Shown: piece after piece, positions 54,209 through 63,343 of the stretch
Layout of the letters: each line of letters starts with the position of its first letter
Position numbering within the stretch: position 1 is the stretch's first letter
NCBI GenBank assembly: GCA_029262115.1
Contig: JAJCZZ010000101.1
Coordinates: 141,567 to 205,566, forward strand
Reading direction: 5' to 3'
DNA: 64,000 nucleotides
DNA from: Gemmatimonadota bacterium
Lineage (GTDB): Bacteria > Gemmatimonadota > Gemmatimonadetes > Longimicrobiales > Gaopeijiaceae
Position numbers and translations under genes: made by a program
The notes under the pieces: generated by a model
Databases searched by the model: none
The model's input: the letters and a program-made list of their open reading frames with translations, nothing else
Told to the model about the DNA's origin: nothing

Positions 54209-55657
54209 ATGAAGCGTGCGTGGATGTCTGTCCTGACGGTCCTGATGGTCGTTCCCGCCGTAGCGGCCGGTCAGGCGCCCGAGGACTCGTTCGACTACTG
54301 GCGCCCGCAACGGGACATGATCCGGTACGGCCAGCAAGCGATCCTCATGTGTAACGGCATGTTCACGTCCAACCGCACGCTGGAGCAGGTGTTCGATGAG
54401 GAGCTGGCCTTTTTTCCGAGTCCCGTGGGCACGCCGCGCGGTGGCGACTACGAGATCGATCGGCAGCGGCGTGCTGTGGCCGTGGGAGTCCCGGGCCGGG
54501 GCACGCCGGTCATGCGCGCCGCCTTCCGTGAGGGGATCGGCTGCGTGATCATGGCGCCCGACCAGACGTTCGAAGACATGGACGACTTGCCGGTGCAGGC
54601 GATGGCGCCTCCGCTCGGAGACGCCGCGACGATTCCCTGGCCGCTGGGAGACCTCGTGCCGGAACAGCCGCTCCCCGGAGGTGTGGACGCGACGGCGCTG
54701 CAAGCCGCGTCCGACTGGGCGTTCGATCGTGAGTCGCCGGAGCAGGTGACCATCAGTTTGATGGTGGTCCAGAACGGTCGGATCCTCCACGAGCGGTATG
54801 CACCCGGCTTCGACCTGACGACCCGGACGCGAACCTGGTCGACCGCCAAGAGCATCGCCTCGACGCTGATCGGCATTATGGTCGACACGGGTCGCATGGA
54901 TCTCGATGAGCCGCTGGGCTTGGACTGGCTGCCGAGGGCGGCCTCGCCTGACACCGATCCGCGCAGGGAGATCACTCTCCGGCACGTGCTCAACATGTCG
55001 AGCGGCCTCTACCCCATCGACAATGCCGGCCTGGAGTATGCCACCGGTTCGGGATTGGGCTATTGGGCCGGGGCGAGTTCGGTCCGTCTGGCGCTGGATC
55101 GTGCGTTGATCCGGGAGCCGGGGACATACTGGGACTACGAGAACTCGGAGACCCTGCTGGCCGTGCACAAGATGCGGCAGATTCTCGGCAACCGGATGGC
55201 GTACCTCGAGTTCCCCCGCAGGGTGCTACTCGATCGGTTGGGCATGCGGAGTACGCTTCTGAGCACGGACCGCTTCGGCGACTTCATCCTGAGCAGCCAG
55301 GTGTACACGAACGCCCGTGACCTCGCCCGCTTCGGCATGCTGTATCAGCAGGGCGGGATGTGGAACGGTGAGCGCGTCATCTCCCAGGAGTGGATCGACT
55401 TCGTACGGACCCCGGCACCGTCCACGGCGGGTCGCGGCAACTTCTACGGAGGGCAGTTCTGGCTCGTTCCGGACGAGCGGAAGGGCGACGTTCCTCCCGA
55501 CGCGTACTCGACCGCGGGCAACCGAGGCCAGTTCGTGATCGTGGTTCCGTCTCACGACCTCGTGATCGTCCGACGCGGCCTGGACTACGGCCGACAGGGC
55601 TTCGACCGGTGGGACCTCACCCGGGAGGTGTTGAAGGCGTTTCCAGGTGGTGGCTAG
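54209..55657 (+). CDS. Serine hydrolase of the beta-lactamase/PBP4* family, secreted
   Basis: The 482-aa protein has a signal peptide (AVAAGQ near residue 22). The class C beta-lactamase-like domain carries Ser211 and Lys214 in WSTAKS and the second motif YEN with Tyr310. Helical and strand blocks such as ITLRHVLNMSSGLYPID are diagnostic of the family. About 150 residues precede the catalytic domain and have no recognised fold. Substrates vary: peptides, esters or murein stems. It lies 80 bp after the TerC gene on the same strand, and the gene after it is convergent. Confidence 0.92.
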   Translation: MKRAWMSVLTVLMVVPAVAAGQAPEDSFDYWRPQRDMIRYGQQAILMCNGMFTSNRTLEQVFDEELAFFPSPVGTPRGGDYEIDRQRRAVAVGVPGRGTPVMRAAFREGIGCVIMAPDQTFEDMDDLPVQAMAPPLGDAATIPWPLGDLVPEQPLPGGVDATALQAASDWAFDRESPEQVTISLMVVQNGRILHERYAPGFDLTTRTRTWSTAKSIASTLIGIMVDTGRMDLDEPLGLDWLPRAASPDTDPRREITLRHVLNMSSGLYPIDNAGLEYATGSGLGYWAGASSVRLALDRALIREPGTYWDYENSETLLAVHKMRQILGNRMAYLEFPRRVLLDRLGMRSTLLSTDRFGDFILSSQVYTNARDLARFGMLYQQGGMWNGERVISQEWIDFVRTPAPSTAGRGNFYGGQFWLVPDERKGDVPPDAYSTAGNRGQFVIVVPSHDLVIVRRGLDYGRQGFDRWDLTREVLKAFPGGG

Positions 55658-55699
55658 AGTAGCTAGAGAGCCGCGAGCCACGGACCCATCCCCGAGGTA

Positions 55700-56848
55700 T
55701 CAGCGCACCGGTACCAGCCGAACGACCCGCGTCGGCGCGCCCCTGCGGTCTTCCACCGCCACGTAGATGAAGCCGTCCGGCCCCTGGCGCACGTCGCGCA
55801 CGCGACCGAGCCCGAGGACCAGCGTCTCCTCCTTGACCACCTCGTCGCCGTCCATCGTGAGCAACGCGATCTGCTGGCCTCCGAGGCCCCCGGCCAGAAG
55901 GTGGCCCTGCCAGGCGGGAAAGGCATCACCCGTATAGTAGAGGAGCCCCGACGTCGCGATCGAGGGCACCCAGACGTGGGTGGGGTGCGTCATCCCCTCG
56001 CGCATCGTGCCTTCGTGGATGGCGGACCCGGAGCCGTAGTTCACGCCGTAGCCGACGACCGGCCAGCCGTAGTTGTTTCCCGGCTCCACAAGGTTCAACT
56101 CGTCTCCTCCTTGCGGGCCGTGCTCAGTGATCCACACCCGACCGTCCCGATCGATGGAGAGCCCCTGGGGGTTCCGGTGCCCCCACGTCCAGATCTCCGG
56201 GCGGACGCCGCTTTGGCCAACGAAGGGGTTGTCGGACGGAACGCTCCCGTCCTCGTGCAGACGCACCACCGTCCCGTGGTGGTTCGACCGGTCCTGCGCC
56301 GGGTGCGACTCGAGGTCTCCGCGCGGCGGAGCCTGCCGGTCGCCCACGGTCACGAACACGTGGCCGTTCCCGTCGAAGGCGATCCTCGAACCGTAATGCC
56401 CCGCGCCTTGCGAATTCGCCTCGAACAATTCCTCGACATCGGTGAGGCGGCCGCCGTCGAGGCGTCCGCGGATGAGGGCGGTTGTCGAACCGTCCCCAAC
56501 CGGCTTGGAGTAGGTGATGTACAAGAGTCGGTTCGACGCGAAGTCGGGATGCGGAACGACGTCCATGAGACCGCCCTGTCCGCGGGCGAATACCTCCGGA
56601 ACACCGCGGACGGGCGCGTCGACGAGACGTCCGTCTCGCACCATCCGAAGCCGGCCCGGCCGCTCCGTGACCAGCATGTCGCCGCCCGGGAGGAAGGCGA
56701 TCGACCAGGGGTTCACCAGGCCGTCGACCACCGTCTCGATCCGGTAGTCCTCGTGCGCCGACAGCATGACGGGGTCCTGCGCGGACGCCTGTGCGGTCAC
56801 GGAGAGGGTGGTTGCGACGGTTAGGGCTATCGTGGTCGAACGCTTCAT
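55700..56848 (-). CDS. PQQ-dependent sugar (glucose/sorbosone-type) dehydrogenase
   Basis: The 382-aa protein has a signal peptide cleaved near ASAQ (residue 24), then a six-bladed propeller. The blocks include LVNPWSIAFLPGGDMLVTERPGRL, a GLMDVVPHPDF loop, FVTVGDRQ, GHRNPQGLSIDRDGRVWITEHGPQGGDELNLVEPGNNYGWPVVGYG, and SGLLYYTGDAFPAWQGHLLAG. These match the soluble glucose dehydrogenase/Asd (YliI) group, which oxidises sugars with PQQ in the periplasm. The ATG at 56848 has an AGGAG site 8 bp upstream. No PQQ synthesis gene lies in the window, so the cofactor must come from elsewhere. Confidence 0.94.
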   Translation of the reverse strand: MKRSTTIALTVATTLSVTAQASAQDPVMLSAHEDYRIETVVDGLVNPWSIAFLPGGDMLVTERPGRLRMVRDGRLVDAPVRGVPEVFARGQGGLMDVVPHPDFASNRLLYITYSKPVGDGSTTALIRGRLDGGRLTDVEELFEANSQGAGHYGSRIAFDGNGHVFVTVGDRQAPPRGDLESHPAQDRSNHHGTVVRLHEDGSVPSDNPFVGQSGVRPEIWTWGHRNPQGLSIDRDGRVWITEHGPQGGDELNLVEPGNNYGWPVVGYGVNYGSGSAIHEGTMREGMTHPTHVWVPSIATSGLLYYTGDAFPAWQGHLLAGGLGGQQIALLTMDGDEVVKEETLVLGLGRVRDVRQGPDGFIYVAVEDRRGAPTRVVRLVPVR

Positions 56849-56953
56849 CAAACATCTCCTGGATCGGTCTGGCCTTCGCCGGATTCGGTCCTCGGCGGGG
56901 TGGAGAATCCGGACCCCCACAACGGCTGGGGGTTCCCCTGCACGGCAGTTGCA

Positions 56954-56982
56954 TTCATTATCGAAGATACTTCAGTAGTGAA
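56954..56982. promoter_or_regulatory. Dyad operator for the PadR-ADOP module 2
   Basis: This 29-bp dyad in the divergent spacer has outer arms TTCATTA and TAGTGAA and inner arms GAAG and CTTC around an ATA centre. The two 13-bp halves match at 10 of 13 positions. It lies 26 bp before the padR start and 105 bp before the dehydrogenase start, so it could control both. Confidence 0.65.
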
Positions 56983-57008
56983 GGCGATCCCACTCCGGAG
57001 CTTCGAGC

Positions 57009-57356
57009 ATGCCGGCAGGCCACGAGCGTCACATCCCCTTACGGCCGTCGGCCGTGGCCGTGATGGCCGCGCTGTCCCGCGGCCCGCTGTCCGGAGTGGA
57101 TGTGCTCGACTCGGTCGAGTCGGCCGGTGGGTCGATCCTCGGCCCGGGCACCCTTTACCGGCTTATGAAGGAGCTCCGAGCCGAAGGATGGGTGGAGAGG
57201 GTTGACCCGCCTGAGGGGCGGGAGCACGGCGATGATCGTCGGCAGTTCCACGTGCTGACACCGGGCGGACGATCCGTCCTTCGCTTGGAAGCCGAGCGCC
57301 TCCGGCGGACTCTGGCCCAGATCGAGGACGTCGGGGAGGCGAAGAGCATGGGGTGA
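57009..57356 (+). CDS. PadR family transcriptional regulator (module 2)
   Basis: The 115-aa PadR protein shows LRPSAVAVMAALSRGPLSGVDVLDSVES, the ILGPGTLYRLMKELRAEGWVER recognition region, and RRQFHVLTPGGRSVLRLEAERLRRTL. Like the other PadR in this window it is short. Its stop overlaps the following permease GTG by 4 bp. The 29-bp dyad just upstream is its probable autoregulatory site. The order PadR-permease is the mirror of module 1, where the permease comes first. Confidence 0.93.
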   Translation: MPAGHERHIPLRPSAVAVMAALSRGPLSGVDVLDSVESAGGSILGPGTLYRLMKELRAEGWVERVDPPEGREHGDDRRQFHVLTPGGRSVLRLEAERLRRTLAQIEDVGEAKSMG

Positions 57357-59995
57357 ACCGAGGAGAGAGCGTATATCATACGCTTGCGCGGTGGGCGGCA
57401 CCCGACGCGACCCGTGCCGAGATCCGTGACATGCTCGCCGCCTTTAGCGCACTCCGTGAGCGCGCGCGTCGGCGAGGGAGTGCGGATCTATTGCGCTTCT
57501 GGACTCGAATGGTCGTGGACGCGGTGTGGACCGGGATCAGTGAAAGAGTACCAACGAGAGACTCGGCGCACGGATCGATTCAACGGGGAACGAGGGGAGG
57601 GGGGGCGATGGGAGACCTGCTGAGACAAGCCGTCCGCAGCCTGCGACGACGGCCGGCGCACACCGTGATGGTCACGCTGACCTTGGGTTTGGGGATCGGA
57701 GCCGGCACCGTGGTGGCCGTTCTGGTGCGGGACGTCATCGCGCGTCCGCTGCCGTACGACGCACCCGATCGGCTGGTCCGCCTCGATGAGATGGACGAGG
57801 ACCGGCGCACCTGGTGGCCGTCTCGGGTGAACTTCGAGGAGTGGCGTGCCGCCGGTGCCGCGGGCGTCGAGGGCATCGAGGCGGCCACGGTGCCGGAGGC
57901 GCGTCCTGTTCTCTTCGGAGCGGACGCGGGACTCGCCGACGTGAGTGAGGCTTCGTCCGGTCTGTTTCCGCTTCTCGGCGCACGGTTCGAGCGCGGCCGT
58001 GCACCAGCGCCGGACGAATTCAGGGGGGGAGGCGTTCCCGTCGCGGTCGTCAGCCACGCGTTTTGGGTTGGCGCGCTGGGTCAGGCCGACCTCGACGGAG
58101 TCGAACTCACCATCGGCACGGAACGCTTCCCGGTCGTCGGCGTTCTGAACCCCGATTTCGGCTTCGTGGCCCAGGGTGGCGGGTGGGGCGCGCCGGACGT
58201 CTGGCTTCCCCTGGAGCGTCATCCAGACGAGAGTGCGAGGCAGAGCCATGGCATCCACGTGGTGGCGCGGGTGTCGGACAACGTCTCCCTGGAGAATGCG
58301 GACGATGCGCTCGACCGAATGGCGGCGCGCGTCGCGGAAGCGCATGCCGAACCGACCCATGCCCATTCGGTCGAGACCACGTTCCTGGAAGTCGAGCTTC
58401 TCGGTGGTGCACGGCGTTCCCTCGGATTCCTGCTCGCGGGTGCGGCAGGCGTGCTGCTTGTCGCCGCCCTCAATCTGTCCGGTTCACTGCTCGTCGACGG
58501 GCTGGGGCGGGCGCGGGAGATGGCCGTGCGCCGGGCGGTCGGAGCCGGTCGCCGCCATGTCATCGGCCAGTTCCTCCTGGAAGCTGCTCTCGCGGCGCTC
58601 CCGGGCGCCGTCCTGGGGTGGTTGCTGGCGCTTCTTGCGTTGACCGCGCTGCGGACGTTACACCCGGGTGCGCTACCCCGGCTCGACACCGTGAGCATGG
58701 ACGCGGGCGTGTTCGTAGCCGCCCTCGTTACGGCTGCAGTGGTCGCGTTGGTCGCGGCGGTGCTTCCGCCCCTGCTCCTGTCCGGTGGCGGTGCGACTGC
58801 GGGCGTCACGGGCGTCGGGCGCAGCGGCCCGTCCGATCACGTCCGGCGGATATGGAACGGGGTACTCATCCTTCAGGTGGCGCTCACGTTCACTCTCCTC
58901 GCCGGCACGGCGGCTCTGGGGCGGAGCCTCCTCCAGATCTTCGACACCGATCTCGGCTTCGAGGCGGACCGTGTTTCCGTGGTGCAGGTCACGCTCCCCG
59001 AGTCCCGATACCCGTCGGACGCCGACCGCATCGCGTACTTCGATCGGGTGTTGGCGAGTCTCAGGGGAGTCCCCGCCGTTGCCGCGGCGTCGATCACCAA
59101 CGTCCTGCCTCACGTGACCCAGGCGCGCATCAGCGGAACGACCAACCCGGACGTGGAGACGGAGGATTGGACGTGGGCCGCCGTGCGCTTGGTGGACGCA
59201 TCGTACTTCGATGTGCTGGACATCCCGTTCGTGCGGGGTGAGATGGTCGGGCCGACGGACGCCGAACTCGTGGTTGTCGACCGGACGGTCGAACGGAAGA
59301 TCCTGGACGAGGACGCGGTCGGCCGCCGAGTACGAAACGGAATGACCGGCGGTCCGGTGACCGCGGTCGGGGTCGTCGGCCCGGTGCGGGAGTGGGGGCT
59401 GCCGATGGGCGCGATCGGAACGATCTACCGGGATTTCCGCGCGGCAGGAGGCGTGCCGCTCGAAGCGTACCTCCTGGTTCGTGGACAGGAGGGTCGTTCG
59501 GTACCGCTCGGCCTGCTTCGGGAGACCGTGGCCGGCATCGACCGAAACGTCCCGATCTCCGTGGAGGATCTCGAGACCGGGATGGCCCGCACACTCGGGT
59601 CCCGTCGGCTCGTCCTGGTGGTCACCGCGGCGTTCGGAGCGCTCGGATTGATCTTTGCGGCTTTAGGCGTCTACGGCATCGTTTCGTATATCGGACGCCG
59701 GAAGGCGCGGGAGTCGGGGGTCCGGCTCGCGCTCGGTGCCCGCCCGGCGAGCGTCCGTAGCCGAGCCCTGGCGGACGGGATCGTTCCGACGGCCGGCGGG
59801 CTGATGATCGGCCTCGCGCTGGCCCTCGTCCTGGCAAGGATCGTCGGAGGCCGTGTGGAAGGGCTCGAGGCGGCCGGGGGGTTGACGCTCATGGCGGCCG
59901 GACTGGCCCTGGGGCTGGTGGCCACCGCGGCGGCGTGGATCCCGGCGCGACGGGTCACCCGGATTGACCTCGTCACCGTGCTCAGGGAGGAGTAG
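57353..59995 (+). CDS. ADOP-type ABC transporter permease (MacB/FtsX family), second copy
   Basis: The 880-aa protein has an N-terminal helical extension (residues 1-85), a first transmembrane helix (TVMVTLTLGLGIGAGTVVAVLV), a MacB-PCD domain with FPLLGARFERGRAP, and two FtsX membrane blocks near 355-475 and 760-875. The second periplasmic part contains ASYFDVLDIPFVRGE. The GTG start overlaps the PadR stop (GTGA), so translation is coupled. As in copy 1, no ATPase is encoded next to it. Sequence identity between the two permeases looks modest, so this is an old duplication or separate acquisition. Confidence 0.93.
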   Translation: MNRGESVYHTLARWAAPDATRAEIRDMLAAFSALRERARRRGSADLLRFWTRMVVDAVWTGISERVPTRDSAHGSIQRGTRGGGAMGDLLRQAVRSLRRRPAHTVMVTLTLGLGIGAGTVVAVLVRDVIARPLPYDAPDRLVRLDEMDEDRRTWWPSRVNFEEWRAAGAAGVEGIEAATVPEARPVLFGADAGLADVSEASSGLFPLLGARFERGRAPAPDEFRGGGVPVAVVSHAFWVGALGQADLDGVELTIGTERFPVVGVLNPDFGFVAQGGGWGAPDVWLPLERHPDESARQSHGIHVVARVSDNVSLENADDALDRMAARVAEAHAEPTHAHSVETTFLEVELLGGARRSLGFLLAGAAGVLLVAALNLSGSLLVDGLGRAREMAVRRAVGAGRRHVIGQFLLEAALAALPGAVLGWLLALLALTALRTLHPGALPRLDTVSMDAGVFVAALVTAAVVALVAAVLPPLLLSGGGATAGVTGVGRSGPSDHVRRIWNGVLILQVALTFTLLAGTAALGRSLLQIFDTDLGFEADRVSVVQVTLPESRYPSDADRIAYFDRVLASLRGVPAVAAASITNVLPHVTQARISGTTNPDVETEDWTWAAVRLVDASYFDVLDIPFVRGEMVGPTDAELVVVDRTVERKILDEDAVGRRVRNGMTGGPVTAVGVVGPVREWGLPMGAIGTIYRDFRAAGGVPLEAYLLVRGQEGRSVPLGLLRETVAGIDRNVPISVEDLETGMARTLGSRRLVLVVTAAFGALGLIFAALGVYGIVSYIGRRKARESGVRLALGARPASVRSRALADGIVPTAGGLMIGLALALVLARIVGGRVEGLEAAGGLTLMAAGLALGLVATAAAWIPARRVTRIDLVTVLREE

Positions 59996-60139
59996 GGGCC
60001 ACCGCTGGACCCACACCGCACATCGCCGTACTCATTGGCTCGAACCCGCGCTTTCCCACCCGCTCCCGAGTCACCGAGCATGGACCACGACATCTCCGAT
60101 CTGCGTGCCACGTCACCCAAGTGCGGACGGCCCGATCCG

Positions 60140-63100
60140 ATGTGCGCTTTGCTCGTGCAGCGGGTGAAAATCGCCGTACGCCAGCTCACCGGTATGGCGG
60201 TGGGGGCCGTAGTGCTGACCACCGTCCCGAACGTGCACGCCGCGGCCCAGGACACTCCCCCGCTGGCGGCTTCGCGCCTCACCGATTCCGATCTTCGCGC
60301 CATGGACTTCCGGATGGTCGGACCGTTTCGGGGTGGCCGGGTCACCACTGTCGACGGCATTCCCGACCGTCCGTGGACGTTCTTCGCGGGCACGACGGGC
60401 GGCGGCGTGTGGAAGAGCGAAAGCGCGGGGCAGGCGTGGGAGAACATCACCGATGGATGGCTAGACGTCGGCTCGATCGGTGCGGTCGAGGTGGCGGACG
60501 CGGACCCGGACGTCATCTACGTCGGCACCGGCTCCGCGGACATCCGCGGAAACGTCTCGGTCGGTCGTGGCGCCTGGCGATCGCGCGACGGCGGCGACAC
60601 ATGGGACTTCATCGGACTCCGGGACGCCGGGCAGGTCGCGCGCATCCGCACCCATCCGAACGATGCTTCGGTCGTCTGGCTGGCCGCGACGGGTCAGCCG
60701 TTCGGCCGCAACGACGAGCGCGGTTTGTTCAAGTCCACGGACGGCGGGGACAGTTGGCGGCAGGTCCTCTTCCACTCCGACTCGGTCGGCGCCATCGACC
60801 TGGCGCTACACCCCACGAATCCGGACGTTCTGTATGCGGCGCTGTGGCGGGGCGAGCGGAAGCCGTGGACCATGATCTCGGGTGCCCGCACGGGCGGCGT
60901 GTACCGCTCCGTGGACGGTGGAGAAAGCTGGGAGAAGCTGGCCGGCGGACTCCCCGGGGCCGGCTCCGACGAAGGCGGACTGGTCGGAAAGATCGGCCTG
61001 GCCACGACGCCCGCGGCTCCGGACCGCGTGTGGGCCATGGTCGAGGCACCCGACCCGGCGGCGGGCCTCTATCGCTCGGATGATCAAGGCGATAGCTGGC
61101 GGCTGATCAACGACGACTACGGCCCCCGGTCGCGCCCGTGGTACTACATGCACGTCCACGCCGACCCGGTAGATGCGGACGTGATCTGGGTGCTCAACTC
61201 GGCCCTGTTCCGTTCGGGAGATGGCGGAGAGACGTTCCGGCGCGTAGCGATGCCGCACTCCGACCACCACGACCTGTGGACCAACCCAGCGAATACCGAC
61301 ATCGTCTTCGTCGGAAACGACGGAGGCGCCACCGTCTCGTTCGACGGGGGGAAGCACTGGTCGTCGCAGCTCAACCAACCGACCGCCGAGTTCTACAACG
61401 TGGCGGTGGACGACGACTTCCCGTACCGGATCTACGGCTCGCAGCAGGACAACTCGACCATCTCGGTTCCGACCGCGGCCACGGGCCGTGGCATCACGCT
61501 CCAGCACTGGAAGAGCCACGGCGGGTGCGAGACAGGCCCGGTCGTGCCGCGGCCGGACACAGCCGATGTCGTCTACGGCGGCTGCTTTGGAGGTCGCTTC
61601 GCGCGCGCGGATCAGGCGACCGAGCAGTTCCGCCAGATCCGACCCTACCCCCAGGCCCAGGACGCCATGCCGGAGAGCGGCCTGCGCTTCCGCGTGCAGT
61701 GGAATTTTCCGGTCGAACTGAGCCCACACGACCCACTCACCATGTACTATGGTTCCAACGTCGTGCACCGGAGTCGCAACGAGGGGCAGAGCTGGGACGT
61801 CATCTCCCCGGACCTGACCACAAACGACACGGCCCGCTTCGACATGGCGGGTGGACCGATCAACCCGGACGTGACCGGGGTGGAGATCTGGTCCGCGCTC
61901 CTGGCCATCCAGGAGTCCCCCCACGCGCCCGGGCAGATCTGGACCGGATCGAACGACGGGCGGGTGATGCTCACGCGTGACGGGGGTGGGACGTGGACCG
62001 AGGTCACGCCCCCGGGCCTGCCCGCCCCGAGCACGGTCAACCGGATTCATCTGTCGACGCACCGGCCGGGCAAGGCGTACGTGGTCGCCTATCGGTACCG
62101 GTACGACGACTGGGCGCCCTACGTGTACCGCACGACCGATTACGGACGGACGTGGACGCGTATCGGCGACGGCACGCGGGGCCTACCCGCCGACTGGACA
62201 TCACGCTCGATCATCGAGGACCCTGCACGCGAGGGACTCCTGTTCGTGGGCACCGAGTTCGGGCTGTTCGCCAGCCTGGACGACGGGGCCTCGTGGCGGC
62301 CGTTCCAGCAGAACCTGCCCCGCACGCCGGTAACCGATTTGACGATCCAGGAGCGGTGGGGCGACCTTGTGGTGGCCACCCAAGGTCGGAGCTTCTGGGT
62401 GCTCGACGACCTGTCCCTGATGCGGGAAGTCTCCGCCGATGTGCTCCAAGCCTCGGAGTACCTCTATGCGCCGCGGGACGCCTACCGGTCCACCTGGCAG
62501 GCCGGGGACGGACACTACGCCCGCGACCATGTCTACGGCGCCATGATCTCCCGGGACATGAAGGCGGAAAACGCGCCCGAAGGTGCGGTCATCCAGTACC
62601 ATCTGGGCGGCGGCGCCCGCGCCGTGTCGCTGGAGATTGTCGAGGGTCCCGGGGTCGGCGGCGGCGCACGGTCCACCGCGGTCCGCATGGACGACCTCCC
62701 GACGGACGCGGGGAGCCACCGCGTGGTCTGGAATCTCCGGTATCCGGGCCCGGACCGTGCCCGTGCTGTTCCGGGGGAGTACCGCGTGCGACTCACCGTC
62801 GACGGTCGGCCACAGGAGCGATCGCTTCGCGTTCTGAGGGACCCACGCCTGGTCGACATTCCGGTCGCCGACCTCCAGGCTCAGTTCGACTTCCTCCGGC
62901 GCACAGGCGCGAGTATGGAGCGGCTCACAGAGGCGACCCGGCGCATCGACGGGGCACGGTCGGACGTGACCGAGGTGGTCGAGAATCTCACGGAGGCGCG
63001 GGCCGGGGCGGCGTGGCTCCCAGGAGCGCAGGAGCGGGCCGACACCGTCGTGGCCCGGCTCGCTCGGGTGGCGGACGCGCTCGTCCAGACCGAGGGCGGC

Positions 63101-63343
63101 GGGTGGGACCGCGAGGCCAAGCTCCGCCGTCAGATCGCGTTCATCCTGAACGAGTCGCAGAGCCAACGTGGCGAGTACACCGACGCGCGCCCGACCGATC
63201 AGTGGGTGGAGCGTCTCGACGACGTCGTGGAGGAGCTGGAGGTGCTGCTCCTCGAACTCGAGCGGGTGCTGAACCGCGACCTGGCCGAGTTGAACGACTA
63301 CCTGGAGGAGAACGGGACGGGCGTGCGGGTGATCATCAGCTGA
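60140..63343 (+). CDS. Secreted sortilin/VPS10-type beta-propeller protein, second copy
   Basis: The protein is about 1067 aa from the ATG at 60140, which places a signal segment (VKIAVRQLTGMAVGAVVLTT...HAAAQ) at the N-terminus; ATGs at 60080 and 60035 would lengthen it. It has the same architecture as the copy at 38 kb: BNR-type repeats (GLFKSTDGGDSW, GVYRSVDGGESW, VYRTTDYGRTW), then a beta domain (PGEYRVRLTVDGRPQ) and a helical tail with leucine-rich runs. Shared blocks include YGSQQDNST, GGPI and FWVLDD. It likely sits in the periplasm or outside the cell as a binding scaffold or hydrolase; no catalytic residues were identified. Confidence 0.9.
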   Translation: MCALLVQRVKIAVRQLTGMAVGAVVLTTVPNVHAAAQDTPPLAASRLTDSDLRAMDFRMVGPFRGGRVTTVDGIPDRPWTFFAGTTGGGVWKSESAGQAWENITDGWLDVGSIGAVEVADADPDVIYVGTGSADIRGNVSVGRGAWRSRDGGDTWDFIGLRDAGQVARIRTHPNDASVVWLAATGQPFGRNDERGLFKSTDGGDSWRQVLFHSDSVGAIDLALHPTNPDVLYAALWRGERKPWTMISGARTGGVYRSVDGGESWEKLAGGLPGAGSDEGGLVGKIGLATTPAAPDRVWAMVEAPDPAAGLYRSDDQGDSWRLINDDYGPRSRPWYYMHVHADPVDADVIWVLNSALFRSGDGGETFRRVAMPHSDHHDLWTNPANTDIVFVGNDGGATVSFDGGKHWSSQLNQPTAEFYNVAVDDDFPYRIYGSQQDNSTISVPTAATGRGITLQHWKSHGGCETGPVVPRPDTADVVYGGCFGGRFARADQATEQFRQIRPYPQAQDAMPESGLRFRVQWNFPVELSPHDPLTMYYGSNVVHRSRNEGQSWDVISPDLTTNDTARFDMAGGPINPDVTGVEIWSALLAIQESPHAPGQIWTGSNDGRVMLTRDGGGTWTEVTPPGLPAPSTVNRIHLSTHRPGKAYVVAYRYRYDDWAPYVYRTTDYGRTWTRIGDGTRGLPADWTSRSIIEDPAREGLLFVGTEFGLFASLDDGASWRPFQQNLPRTPVTDLTIQERWGDLVVATQGRSFWVLDDLSLMREVSADVLQASEYLYAPRDAYRSTWQAGDGHYARDHVYGAMISRDMKAENAPEGAVIQYHLGGGARAVSLEIVEGPGVGGGARSTAVRMDDLPTDAGSHRVVWNLRYPGPDRARAVPGEYRVRLTVDGRPQERSLRVLRDPRLVDIPVADLQAQFDFLRRTGASMERLTEATRRIDGARSDVTEVVENLTEARAGAAWLPGAQERADTVVARLARVADALVQTEGGGWDREAKLRRQIAFILNESQSQRGEYTDARPTDQWVERLDDVVEELEVLLLELERVLNRDLAELNDYLEENGTGVRVIIS

